This document shows positions 46,350-57,400 of a stretch of DNA of 64,000 nt, piece after piece. Every line of letters begins with the position of its first letter. Position 1 is the stretch's first letter. The stretch is from Sarcophilus harrisii (taxonomy: Eukaryota > Chordata > Mammalia > Dasyuromorphia > Dasyuridae). A model generated the notes under the pieces. It did not search any database. It was not told where the DNA came from and saw only the letters and a program-made list of their open reading frames with translations. The stretch spans positions 274,764,681 to 274,828,680 of the forward strand of contig NC_045430.1 of the NCBI RefSeq assembly GCF_902635505.1. The letters are read 5' to 3'. Made by a program: the position numbers and the translations under genes.

Positions 46350-47115
46350 CTCGGCCCCCAGGCCAGCCCCTCCCCCGCCTTCCGGCCCCCCCCGCCCTCC
46401 AGGCCCCTGCCCCGGCCCCCAGGCCAGCCCCTCCCCCGCCCTCCCGGCCCCCAGGCCAGCCCCTCCCCCGCCCTCCCGGCCACCAGGCCAGCCCCTCCCC
46501 TGCCCTCCAGGCCCCTCCCCCGCCCTCCAGGCCCCTGCCCCGGCCCCCAGGCCAGCCCCTCCCCTGCCCTCCCGGCCCCCAGGCCAGCCCTTCCCCCGCC
46601 CTCCCGGTCCCAGGCCAGCCCCCCCCCGCCTTCCCGGCCCCTCCCCCGCCCTCCAGGCCCCTGCCCCGGCCCCCAGGCCAGCCCTCCCCGCCCTCCAGGC
46701 CCCTGCCCCGGCCCCAGGCCAGCCTTCCCGCCCTCCCGGTCCCCAGGCCGGCCCCTCCCTGCCCTCAGGCCCCTCCCCGCCCTCCAGGCCCCTGCCCCGG
46801 CCCCAGGCCAGCCCTTCCCCCGCCCTCCCGGTCCCCAGGCCAGCCCCTCCCCCGCCCTCCCAGCCCCTGCCCTCCCTCCCGGCCCCCAGGCCAGCCCTCC
46901 CCGCCCTCCAGGCCCCTGCCCGGCCCCAGGCCAGCCCTTCCCCGCCCTCCCGGTCCCCAGGCCAGCCCTCCCCGCCCTCCCAGCCCCTGCCCCTCCCTCC
47001 GGCCCCCAGGCCAGCCCTCCCCGCCCTCCGAGGCCCCTGCCCCGGCCCCAGGCCAGCCCCTCCCCGCTCTCCCGGCCCCAGGCCAGCCCCTCCCCCGCCC
47101 TCCCGGCGCGCGGGC
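46350..47115. repeat. C-rich minisatellite (about 30-bp units and longer higher-order units)
   Basis: Many copies of CCAGGCCAGCCCCTCCCC, CGCCCTCCCGGCCCC and CTCCAGGCCCCTGCCCCGG arranged in repeating blocks over about 760 bases. Nearly all C on the plus strand and G on the minus strand. The repeats leave long stop-free frames on both strands, which are not genes. G-runs on the minus strand could form G-quadruplexes. Confidence 0.92.
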
Positions 47116-47499
47116 CCAGCCCCTCCCCTCCGCATCCTGCGCTCGCTTCCTCCCACGTGGAGCTGCCCCCCTCGCCCCCTCAAGTCCGGGCTTTCCCCGT
47201 GGCCTGGGGGCGGCTGCCCCCAGATCACCCACGTGTCCCCGGGGCTCCCCCGGGGCCTAGGCTGGCCCGCGCCTGCGCTCCCCGGGACGTCCCCGAGGCT
47301 GACGCCAGCCCTGACCCCGGCCCTGGCCCCGGCGGCGCCCGCAGCTTCCTCCGCCAGCGAGGGGCCCGAACCCGGAGCCCCAGGTGTTCGAGGTGCCCCG
47401 ACCTCAGACCTGGGACCGAAGGGACCGGGGCCCGGAGCAAGCTTGTGCTGAGCCCCCGGCAAAGGCCCTGATCCAAGCCCCGGGTGCCCCAGTTACAAA

Positions 47500-48484
47500 C
47501 GTCTCAGGGTGAAGAATTCGCGTTAAAAGTAAACGAAACGAAACACAAACTGGGCTTCCCCGGGCCCCAGATGGAGACATTTAAACGAGCTGCGTTTGCA
47601 GGGCTTTAAAGCATCCCAAACGGTGGCGGGCCGACTTCCGGTTACTGGTTAACAGGACTCGGAAAAGCTTTGGTGTTTTCTGTTGTTACTAAGTGAAAAG
47701 ACAAGTTCTGTTAGGGGTTAAAAAGCGGGGGCAGCTCCGCCTTCCCCACGGGAAAGCAATCAGTTATTGGAGTCAAGCTGGCCAGTTCTTTTAAGAACCT
47801 GCTGGTAGCTCTTTCCATTCAATTCATTTTCTGAAAGATTTGATAAAGGTTAAATGCCTTTGATGAGCTCATAACTAAAATTAAACACTTAGATTACTTG
47901 TGGATTCACATGTTTTAGGCTCGATAAATTCTTTAATGCTCCCTGGAAAATAACATGCCGCACTGAAAATTTGTTGTGTCCAGCTTTTCCTAACCTTATT
48001 GGGTTTTCTTAGCAAAGGCACTGTAATGCCTCAGTTTCCCTGGATTATTATGCTATGCCCTGAATAAAATTATTATGGCCACCCCTCCCCCCCCTTCCTG
48101 GCCGTTAGGGCTGAGAGAATTAAAATCTTTACATTCCAAAGAGTCATAAAACTCCAGGTGGCTTATCTCAAATGCCTGCTGGGGTTTGCCCCTCCGACTC
48201 CTGTCTCCTGCCTTCGACCTCCTTCTCTTGACCCCCATCCTGTCAGGACTAAAGTGATGATCCTTTCTGGGAATTATGGCTTTACTTTAAAGGTTTTTTA
48301 AGGGTTCTCCCCTTCTCCACTCCCCCACCCCACCCCACCCCTTGCCTTTGTTTCCCTTATTACTGGAGCCTTATAAAAGGTCTGTGTCTTAACTGCGAGG
48401 GGGTGGGACATCTTTTGGACAAGAGTCCTGCCTGACCAGTTAGCCCAAATTCTCCACTGTTAAAATATTAAAAACTGATCTCTG
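47500..48484. other. Intergenic, falling G+C, nothing recognised
   Basis: Transition from CpG-rich to A+T-rich sequence. No exon, repeat family or RNA gene can be supported. Confidence 0.5.
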
Positions 48485-48660
48485 TCTTGCCAGTTTCTCA
48501 GGCATTACAGGACCAGTGTGGTTTGCCATTTCTTTCTCCAGCTCTTTACAGATGAGGAACTGAGGCAAAGGGGCCACTTAGCTAGTAAGTATCAATTCAG
48601 GAAGATGTCTTCCTAGCTTCAGGCCATCACTGTATCTTCTATGGCACCTAGCTGCCCCTA
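48485..48660 (-). mobile_element. CORE-SINE, reversed, near full length
   Basis: CATTTCTTTCTCCAGCTCTT, TTACAGATGAGGAACTGAGG, and the reversed head GGCACCTAGCTGCCCC. Confidence 0.85.
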
Positions 48661-49074
48661 CAATAAAGATGGCTGATTTTTAATTTAACTTCTTACTGCT
48701 TGGTGAGAGGAAGGAAAGAAGGGAGGGCAGATAGATAAAATGAAAATAAAAACAAATTCAATGCTTTGTGGTTATCTTTAGATGCTTCAGGAACCCATAT
48801 TGTGGCTCCCAAACAAACCAGTTATCAGATTTGGTGGAAATCTTGAAAAAGCAAAAAAAAAAAAAAATGTCATTAAGTCACACAAATATTAAATAATATT
48901 TGAACTCAAAAGACTCCAAAGAAAAAAAAATTCCCATTTTTTCTATCATACATACATTCAACCTTGGACAATTGTACTCATTTGGGGGGGGGGAGAAAGA
49001 TGAGTTCTGTTTTAATGTAAATTTTATTCGATTTGTGTCCATTATTTCTATTATGCATTTTGTGTATTTTTCTC

Positions 49075-49205
49075 AATTATAAAAGTCTTTTTTTTTAATT
49101 CTGAGTTCCAAATTCTCTCTCCTTCTCAACCATCCCTCCTTCCTCAAGAAGACAAGCAATTTGATTATCGATGATTTACTTTCATTTTTAAAAAAGATTT
49201 TGTGT
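49075..49205 (-). mobile_element. L1 3' end fragment, reversed
   Basis: GAGTTCCAAATTCTCTCTCC and GACAAGCAATTTGATT match the reversed L1 3' UTR seen at 20.8 kb. Confidence 0.65.
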
Positions 49206-49830
49206 AGGAAAAATTCACATTTCAAGATTTAAAGCTAATATTTGATGGTGAAATTGTGACATCAGACAGATTTTATTGAATGAAAGCCAGTGTTTTTTTT
49301 TTTAATTTGGTAAAGGCATCACTCTATTAGTAAAATTTTTTTGTCCTATCCAGGTTTAAAAACTGTTAAAGTCTACTCCAATCCCCATCAGATGAAGACA
49401 CTCAGTAGAAAGTGATCCTCTTTTTGTATGTAAGTAGACACTACAGAAGTCATAGGCCCATTCAAACCCAGCAAAAGAAATAAAAGTTTGAGTCACTAAT
49501 CTGCATAAGAGGTGGCCAGCAGAGTCCATGAAGTTTTAAGACATAGGTTTTTTAGGAGCACTTCCCCCTACCACCAGCAAGATAATAAACAACAAACATT
49601 AAATACTAAGTGCCGAGCACTGGGTGTTTGGCTATTCCTTTGCATGGACCTAGGTCCATAAGAAAATCTTATTATAGTTTTAAAAAAACAGGGAAACACT
49701 GAAGCCCTTTCAGTCTGATGACCACATGTGATGAGAGCAAATTGTCATCCCTAGATAAGTCTAGCCTGCAGAGGCAGATCTAGGAAGTATTCTATAGGGT
49801 CAATAGAAGTTAGACCAAGAGCTCTCACTC

Positions 49831-50029
49831 AGAAGATCCAGAGTTTTCATTTCCTGCTTGAAAAGCCTTAGAGCTGTGATAATGAGGCAATAAGAGAAAG
49901 CTTCATGCCAGTTCTATTCATCCCTGAGAAGATCCAGAGCTTTCATTTCCTGCTTGAAAAGAAGCCTTAGAGCTGTGATAATGAGGCAATAAGAGAAAGC
50001 CTCATGCCAATCCTAACTATTCATCCCCC
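49831..50029. repeat. Tandem duplication, two ~100-bp copies
   Basis: AGAAGATCCAGAGTTTTCAT at 49831 recurs at 49927 with GCTTTCAT. The copies share the following 60 or so bases (CTTAGAGCTGTGATAATGAG) with few differences and one 3-base insertion. Confidence 0.9.
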
Positions 50030-50084
50030 AGCTAAGGACCAAAATCTAAAGCTGGAAGTGATGGAAATCTGCCCATTAAGAATC

Positions 50085-50390
50085 AAGTCCATTTTGATGG
50101 AGAGAGACATCTGTACCCAGAAAGAGGACCATGGGGACAGAATATGGATCACTACATAGAATTTTTCACTTGCTTTTTTCCCTCCCACTTTTTCATTTTT
50201 GATTTTTCTTATGCAATATAACTGTGGATATATATATAGAGAGAATTGTTTAACATATATTGGATAACTTACTATCTAGGGGAGGGGGAGAGGAAGGGAG
50301 GGAGAAAAATTTGGAACATGATTTTGCAAAAGTAAATGTTGAAAATATCTTAGCATTTATTTTGAAAATAAAAAGCTATTGAAAAAAAAA
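50085..50390 (+). mobile_element. L1 3' UTR, third subfamily
   Basis: AGAAAGAGGACCATGGGGAC, a GGGGGAGAGGAAGGGAGGGA tract, ending GAAAATAAAAAGCTATTG and A-run. Confidence 0.88.
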
Positions 50391-50984
50391 GAATCAAGTC
50401 CAGGAGATCCATGGCCCACCCAGTACCACCAAGGCTGTTGTGCCCTGTGCTTAGCAACAGCCTGTCCAGATTTCCTGAGATAAACTACTTAAGATACACT
50501 GGGGTTCCGCAACAGTAAGAGGTCTCAGTCACTTCTGGTTCTTCCATATGAGCCTCTCCCCCCCATGGCCTTCATGTTGATATTTGGAGTAGGGAGAGTG
50601 AGAGGGAAGAATAGTCTGCTCTTGGTGGGCATGAGTGTTTATGGGAATCACAATGGTAGGGCTTCCATGGACCATGAAAGAAAAACTTTCTGGGATCCCA
50701 CCCCCCAAGGGTTATCATAAGCTAGAGGAGTACCCCAGAGAGGAATGCCATAGAAAAGTATCGGTTGATTTTTTAGGAGGCATGGCCTACTCCATCAATG
50801 AATCCTTAGAAAACAATCTGCTGGGCCCCTTCTCAAAGCTTTTCCCGAATGATAGAACCTGACACAGTCTAGTCTTCTATGACCAAAGGTAAACATTGGG
50901 GGAGACCAATTAGCTATGTAAAATCAAATACTAAGTTTCTTTCTACTTAGCCCATTCCAGAACTTACCAAGGGGCTTAATTCTT
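50391..50984. other. Intergenic, nothing recognised
   Basis: Unique-looking sequence with a 75-codon chance frame at 50635-50862 that matches nothing I know. Confidence 0.5.
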
Positions 50985-51175
50985 GTATACTTCCTAGCTA
51001 TGTGATCCTGACCAAATCTGCTTGCATCAGTTTCCTTCTCTTTAAAATGAGATTAATAATAGCACCCATTTCCCAGGGGCGCCGTGAGGATCCAATGAGA
51101 TGCTACTTATAGAGGACTTAGCACAGTGCCTGGAACATCATTATTACATGACGGTTAGTTATTATTCTTCTTCTT
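50985..51175 (+). mobile_element. MIR
   Basis: CTAGCTATGTGATCCTGACC, TTTAAAATGAGATTAATAAT, GTGAGGATCCAATGAGATGC, then the usual tail. Fairly complete. Confidence 0.85.
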
Positions 51176-51256
51176 AATAGTCAGATCTCTTGATTTTTCT
51201 ATTTCCCCTTAATAAGAAAAGAATCAGTACCAGAGAATACAGTTTCTCTAGAGCCC

Positions 51257-51262
51257 TTTATT
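51257..51262 (-). terminator. FAM221A: Poly(A) signal AATAAA, FAM221A
   Basis: AATAAA on the minus strand 137 bases past the predicted stop codon. Cleavage would fall near 51.24 kb. No better signal is seen between it and the stop. Confidence 0.55.
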
Positions 51263-51398
51263 GTTGATAAGCTAGATACAGAGGGGTGGTTGGTTGGTGA
51301 GTACAGATTTCTACTGGGCACCACTAGAAATGGACAAGAAACTAACCCTTGGGATTCTGGTGGTATGGTCTGGAAGCGGATGTCGGAGGTAAAATGGG

Positions 51399-51461
51399 TT
51401 ACGGAGGCTGGGTACCTGCAGCAGCGAATGGTTCACTTGTTTCACTGATTGAGAAATTACC
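51399..51461 (-). CDS. FAM221A: FAM221A probable last coding exon
   Basis: From acceptor TTTCTGTCACAG, phase 0 as needed, 20 codons GNFSISETSEPFAAAGTQPP and a TAA stop. A poly(A) signal follows 140 bases later. It does not align with the human tail I recall (MKMEKAAKWKGK onward) except perhaps the last few residues. Position, phase and signals support it; homology does not. Confidence 0.5.
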   Translation of the reverse strand, partial: GNFSISETSEPFAAAGTQPP

Positions 51462-54400
51462 CTGTGACAGAAAGTTGTTATAATTAATAGAAGGAAAAAT
51501 ACATCAGGCTCTATTATAATCAGCAATTTAACATATTAAATAATTCTCTATTTCAACTAGTAACCAAATCATAATATTTTTATTTGAAAAAGGTTTTAAA
51601 GTTTTAAAAAATACTTCCATTTTAAGTAAATACTTCCATTTTATAGTAATTAAGCATAATAAAATCCTAAATAATAATACCCTAATACAATAAAACCATA
51701 AATAACAAAAAAACAATAAAAATCATTGTAGCAAAGCCTTGAATACCATCAATGTTAACCTGTAATTATGTTAAACATTATTAATTCTCCTTAGCTATTT
51801 TTACTGTCCCAAGGGCTTTCTTGCCAAGGTGGTCAGGAAGAAGGAAAGTTTGGTTTGAAGGCCACAATATGGAGGACTAACACTTAATGTTATTCACGAT
51901 TATTTTAGAGACAACTTTTTACTCCACTTGGCAAATCTTTGTATCAAAATGTACTTTTAATTTGCTCCTTCCCCAACTAGGAAGGTATTACTTCAGTTTT
52001 GCCGTTTCTCTGATTTGGAAACCATTCATATTTGATGCAACTTAGTGTAGAAGGGAAGAAGCAAGAGACTTCCACTAGTTCTCTTTTGATCTTGGCCATC
52101 AAACAATACATCTCCAGCCCTAGGGCTCTACTCTCAAAAGGGGGTCAGCAACTCCAGATCCTGCCAATACAAGCAGGCCTCAAAATCAGCCAGGCCCAGA
52201 CAGAGACCACTAAAGGGCACAGAACTCTGCCACAATAAAGGACACATCTTGCGTTCCTCATTTCTCAGTCATAGGGAAATTTGGAATTTAGACTCAAACA
52301 CTTGTAACATCCTGAACACTACATTTAGCATCTGTGTTGGATTAAAATAAATAGCATAAGAAATATAATATATATGGGACATGAAATACAATAATGAAGA
52401 GCTCTAAATCAACTAAGAAACTGCAGAGGGGAAATGTGCTTACATACTTCTAAAATGCCCACATTGCCACCTCAGCATCTGTTCTCCTGAGAGGGAAAAA
52501 GACTAGACCGAAGACGTGATGTAATAGAAACTTCGTGTTCCGCTTGTAACAAGCCTGACCCTTTCTCTGAGGAGTATGACCCAAAGTGAGAGCTAAGAGG
52601 TAGGTGTACATCCCATCATGTTCACTTTGGGCAAAGGAGGCTTAATTCCCACAAATGAGCCCCAAGAAAAGCTAAAGATATATTTTAGTGCAGTCCAAGC
52701 ATTCCACAGAAGGCGTATGTATATACCTACTGCAGGTTCATTTATTCATCATGGCGTTCAATCTCCACCTTCCGTCTTTAATATCGTTCTGTGTATGGCA
52801 CGAACCCCAATCCTTTGTTCAGCTGAAATGAAAGAGTAATATTATAGAGAGACAATTCAAGATCAACTTGCATCTTTTATTAGCTTATTATTTTATAAGA
52901 TCTGGAGCTGACTGCTTAAAAATCCCAAATTCCTCAAAAGTCAGAAATAACTGAGGAGAACTGATATGAGGCAACTGCATATTATTAACTAAGCCCACAG
53001 TAAAACTGAAATATCTTCAATATGAGTTTAGGACCTTCATTTGCCACAGAGATTTAAAAAAATCTCTTCTGCTCCTGACTCTGTCACCGTCCATTCTCAG
53101 GAGAGAACCTCAATTCCCACTTTTGTCAAGAAAACGGAGTCCTTCATCCACCTCCTTCTTCACCCCAAAGCTGTCCCAAACATCGCCCTCATCCTCAACC
53201 CCCATGCTCACTTCAGTGCTACTCAATGCCTACTATGTGCTAAGTACATTCAAGATCTCCTGTGCACATACAGTAACAATACCCAGACTTCTAGGAGCAA
53301 TTCTATTTTGTCAAGGCTGCCCCTCCACTGTGTCCTCCATCCAATCCCCTACCATTTCCCCTTTGCTCATCTTCTCCCTTCTGACTCTCCAAGGCTCATC
53401 TTCCCACTCGCTCTCCAGGAAGGCGCTCTGAGCTAATCACAGGCACCTCCCTTCCCTAAGGCCAAGCTTCCTGAGTTCTGGACAGTTCTAGTGTGGATGT
53501 AAAAATATCCATCCACAAGGAGCCAATTACTAACTCATGCCCAGGTTAACCCTAAGGTTCTCGATCTGTAAAAAGTGACACAACTGAAGGTTTTATCAAA
53601 ATTCTGTCATCAAGATGCAATTTCCTGAGCCTGACAAAGTAAGCCACACACGCTTCAGTCCTGTTTCTGCAGACCATCTAGATGTTAAATGGGGCAACGT
53701 GCCCTCAATGAAGGCTTCCTTATGGCCTCTGTTAACTAACACCAAATTCCAAGCAAGAACCACTTAGCATCACCCCGGAAAGGTAGCAGCATGAATAATC
53801 TGAGTGACATCATGATCCGTAACGGACGCTTAAGAAAAGCACCAAGAGAAAGAAAAGTTTCTTTACCCTTTCCTGGTAGTGCCTCTCAAAGTAAGCCATA
53901 TCGTCTTCACCTGGTCTCCTTGAGGAAGATGTTTGATTACTTAAACCTACAAAAGTATTTTTAAAGATTAAACATATAAACATTATTTTATAACTGTTGA
54001 AAATAGTTTTTAATGATTAAAATTCTGTAGAAGGCATCTATTTCTTTTATCTTATTTTAGGCAAAAGATTAGAAAACAAAGACTACAAGCCTGACAGTAT
54101 GTGCTAGGGGATTATAGTTATAGAGGATAACTGGTTATCAGTTTGATTTCTCTTGCCTACCTTTGATTTCTAAAACATGAACCCCCTCCATATAATCTCT
54201 GGGAAATTATATTATCATGTGCTCCATTCCCTTTGGAAGGGCATGAAAGATTCAGGTTCTCCCTCTGAAGAGAAAACCAGGGTCTGATCTTATGAGCCTT
54301 CCAATTCAGCTGAAATAAAGGCCAATATAAATTGGGAGCTTCAGAACTAGCCACCCCAAAGATAGCCATCTTAAGTTCTAGCCTTTCAACAGCTCATGAA

Positions 54401-57400
54401 GCTTCACAAGTTCCCCGGGGCTGACCTGACTAGAACAAATAAAATTCTACTGCAGAGCAAACACATGTAGATAAAAGTAGCCAGGCACTGAGGAAAGTGA
54501 ATCTTGGCCACCTCCTCTGGGCTCTGAACTGAAATAAAAATTCTCTCCAGTGAACTGCATTATCTCCCATTGACCTACCTTGAACAGAACTAGCTGAATC
54601 TTGACCTGTTTTTGATGAGTGATCTGCAGGATTCATTGTAGATTTTAAAAATTCTAGGTAAAAAAACAATGAGAAGAAAAGTGAAATCTTTTTTTTTTTT
54701 AAGGAAACCAACACGATCAGGATCTCAGCCCCTCGAAGATCATCTCAGCCAATTCAAGGCCAAAGTCTGAGTCTCCTCAAGCACATCCTCGAAGGGGAAA
54801 CCTTCACCCTCTCACACACAGGCAGCCCATCCTCTCTCTCTCTCCCTCTGGACAGCTCTAATTATGACGCACTTTTCTTTGCCATCAGAGCAGGAGATGG
54901 CTGAGAAAACCCCAAATGGGGTCACCAAGAGTTGCACACAACTGAATGATGATCAACCATCAATTTTCCTTTTGTGAAGCCTAAAGCTGCCCCTGAAGCT
55001 AAAGACAGTGAGTTTAATCTCTCCTTTACATGTTGACCCTTCATAGACTTGAAACTAGCTGCCATGTCTACCCCTGAGTCTTCTCCAAGATAAACACACC
55101 CGTTTCCCTTAACCAGTCTTCCTAGTAACATCTCCAGTCTCCTCACTATTCTTGGCACTTTCTCACCCCAAACAATTTAGTTAAAATGCACTTGATAAAA
55201 TATATAATCAAATAATATATTATTGATATAATAAAATAATAAAGATGGCTAATAAATCTCTGTATGTAAAAATTTAAGAGCATTCACTTCCTTGCAGGGA
55301 GCATTCATCAAGTGAAATGTATGGTGGGCAAACAAGCATAAAATAGAAAAAAAAATAAGTCACAGAGATGCCTAGTGATTCATAGGAGATACAAGCCAAA
55401 AGGAGGGGAGAAAAGATTTCCTGTTGCCCTCAAATATCCCCAGGGATGGCCAAGAAATACAGTGAAGCCAGAGAAATCCTGCAGAAACCTCAGCACTGGG
55501 GGGGGCAGGTCCTCCTACCAGCAGCTGGCATCCAGAGGTGGTGCCTGAAGGTCTGGAAGCACATTGCATGGTTCACTTCTTTGGCTCCTCTCCTAATCCT
55601 CCCTGGCAATAAGGTAGATGCCCTAGATATCCCAGCTCCATCTGGCCGAGAAGCAAGATGGCCACCCACGGGGGAAGTGTTGCAGACAGGCTTGGAAACC
55701 AATGTCCCCTTGTACCTGAGACCAGGGAGGGCAAGAGGAGGAAGAGCAAAGGCCTAGGCCGCTATCGTTCCCTCAGGGAGGAGGGAGAAAATTGAAAATC
55801 TGGCTCAACATGGAGGAGGGGGAGGAGGAAGGTCCCTTCAAGATTCTTGTTCCCTCTGCCCTGGCTAAAGGTTCTCACAACAGACTTTCTTCCCAGAAAG
55901 GGATGATCCACTAAAAATATACGGGAAAGATGATGAAGACTGAGGCAGGAAGAAGATAAAGCAAAGACATCTCAAAGAGAATGTGTGCCCCTCAGCAGGG
56001 CAGAAGAACTGAGGGGCCGGGGCTAAGGGCCTTTTGGGGCTTCTCCTCTCAGAAGGAGTCCAAGCAGCCATTGCAGACACAATATGGGAAATAACACGGT
56101 GCTGTTTCAAAGCAACTCACACTAAGTGTCAAATGGGAATGGATCAGGCAAGTTTTTCCCAGGCCCGAGAAGAGACTGGGAGCTTCCTGCCTGAGAGAAG
56201 GATGGAGGGAATCAGACATCGGGGCTACAGACTGGGCCATGGGAGAATAAGCCCGTGGCACCTCAAGGAGAGGCTTCTGGGACCTCCCTGAGGGCAAAGG
56301 GAGAAGGAACAGACTGGCCATGGCGGGGAGGAGTCAGGGTCGGGGTTAAAGGCTCTGCCTGAGCTGTCGAGAGAGAAGCCAAAAAATAAACCCGCACCAA
56401 AGGAAATGAAATGGCAGCAAAGGCAGCCGGGTACCAAGTAGCAAGTGAAGCAGGTGTGAGGGAGTGCCTGCTGAGTTTAGAAGGAAGGGGTCAGCAGGTC
56501 GGGGGCACACATGGGCAGGGGGGCCCAGGGCCTGGGCAGGAGGGAGGCCAGGCCTCCCCTTCTCTGAGGCCATCCTCCAGGAGGCAGCCCCATTTCATGT
56601 CACATCCAGGGAGGCCGTAGCTGACCAGCCAGTCAGAAGAGTGACTCTATCCACACGAGCCTGTCTTTTATCATAAAAATCCCGTACTAATCAGACAAAT
56701 GTTCAAAGGGAAGACTCATTATTGCAGCCAATGGAAGCCGGCTGCATGTTGTGGGAAAGAGCAGTGGGAGAGGCCCAGGGACGTGTCGTCCCCCCGACGG
56801 CCCTCCCCAGCGGCAGGGGAGACCCGGCCCCCATCCTGATGAAGGGCAGGGTTTCTCTTTGGGCCGGCTCTCTAGAAGAGGCGAGAAATCACGGTGACAC
56901 AAAAAACACAGATGGAGGCCCAAGGAAGAGCCAGGCAGGTCTGCCTGCGGGCGGCCAGAGGTCAGCCCTTCCCCACGAGGTCACCCACCTAATTCATTTT
57001 CATCTAGATCCGTGAAGTCTTCAGAGAGTGCACTGAATCCTGCGAATTCTCCCATTGCGGCATAAGGAACGTTGCGTCCCACGGGCTTCCCCAGGGCCAG
57101 TCTCTCTTCTCTAGTTTCCACCACTGTCTGGTGGGCGTGAGCGGGATGACCACAACTACAAGTATAGTAACTACGAAATTCTGGGCACTTGGAACCTGCA
57201 GAAAATCACCAAAAAAACAACACTCGTCATTGTCAACCAGTTTGTGAGTTCAAAGATGGCAAAGCGGAGGGGGGGGGGTCTTACTGTTCCCTTTGGGGCC
57301 TCGGCCATTCCTGGGGCAAAAGGACTACAGAGCACCAAGTGGAACAAAAGCCTCTAGAAAGCAAGAGGGGAGAATAAGGCACAGTGGACAAGGTCCCGGG

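Larger units (their letters stand above)
45430..47500. promoter_or_regulatory. CpG-rich presumed STK31 promoter region
   Basis: An abrupt change from A+T-rich flanks to very G+C-rich sequence with frequent CG dinucleotides, best at 45.5-46.3 kb. GC boxes, E-boxes (CACGTG at 45839 and near 45965) and a TGACGTGG site are present. The start of transcription cannot be placed. The STK31 first donor (45426) lies at its lower edge. No divergent gene is recognised above it. Confidence 0.7.

Noticed and set aside
46059-47462. Very long open frames on both strands (467 codons minus, 372 codons plus) in the G+C-rich block
   Set aside because: They arise because the C-rich minisatellite contains almost no A+T and so no stop codons. 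The products are Gly/Ala/Arg or Pro repeats with no domain, and both strands are open at once.
51905-51955. Minus-strand AKWSKK stretch as the missing human-like FAM221A tail
   Set aside because: There is no pyrimidine tract before the needed AG, and only a few residues match. Likely chance.
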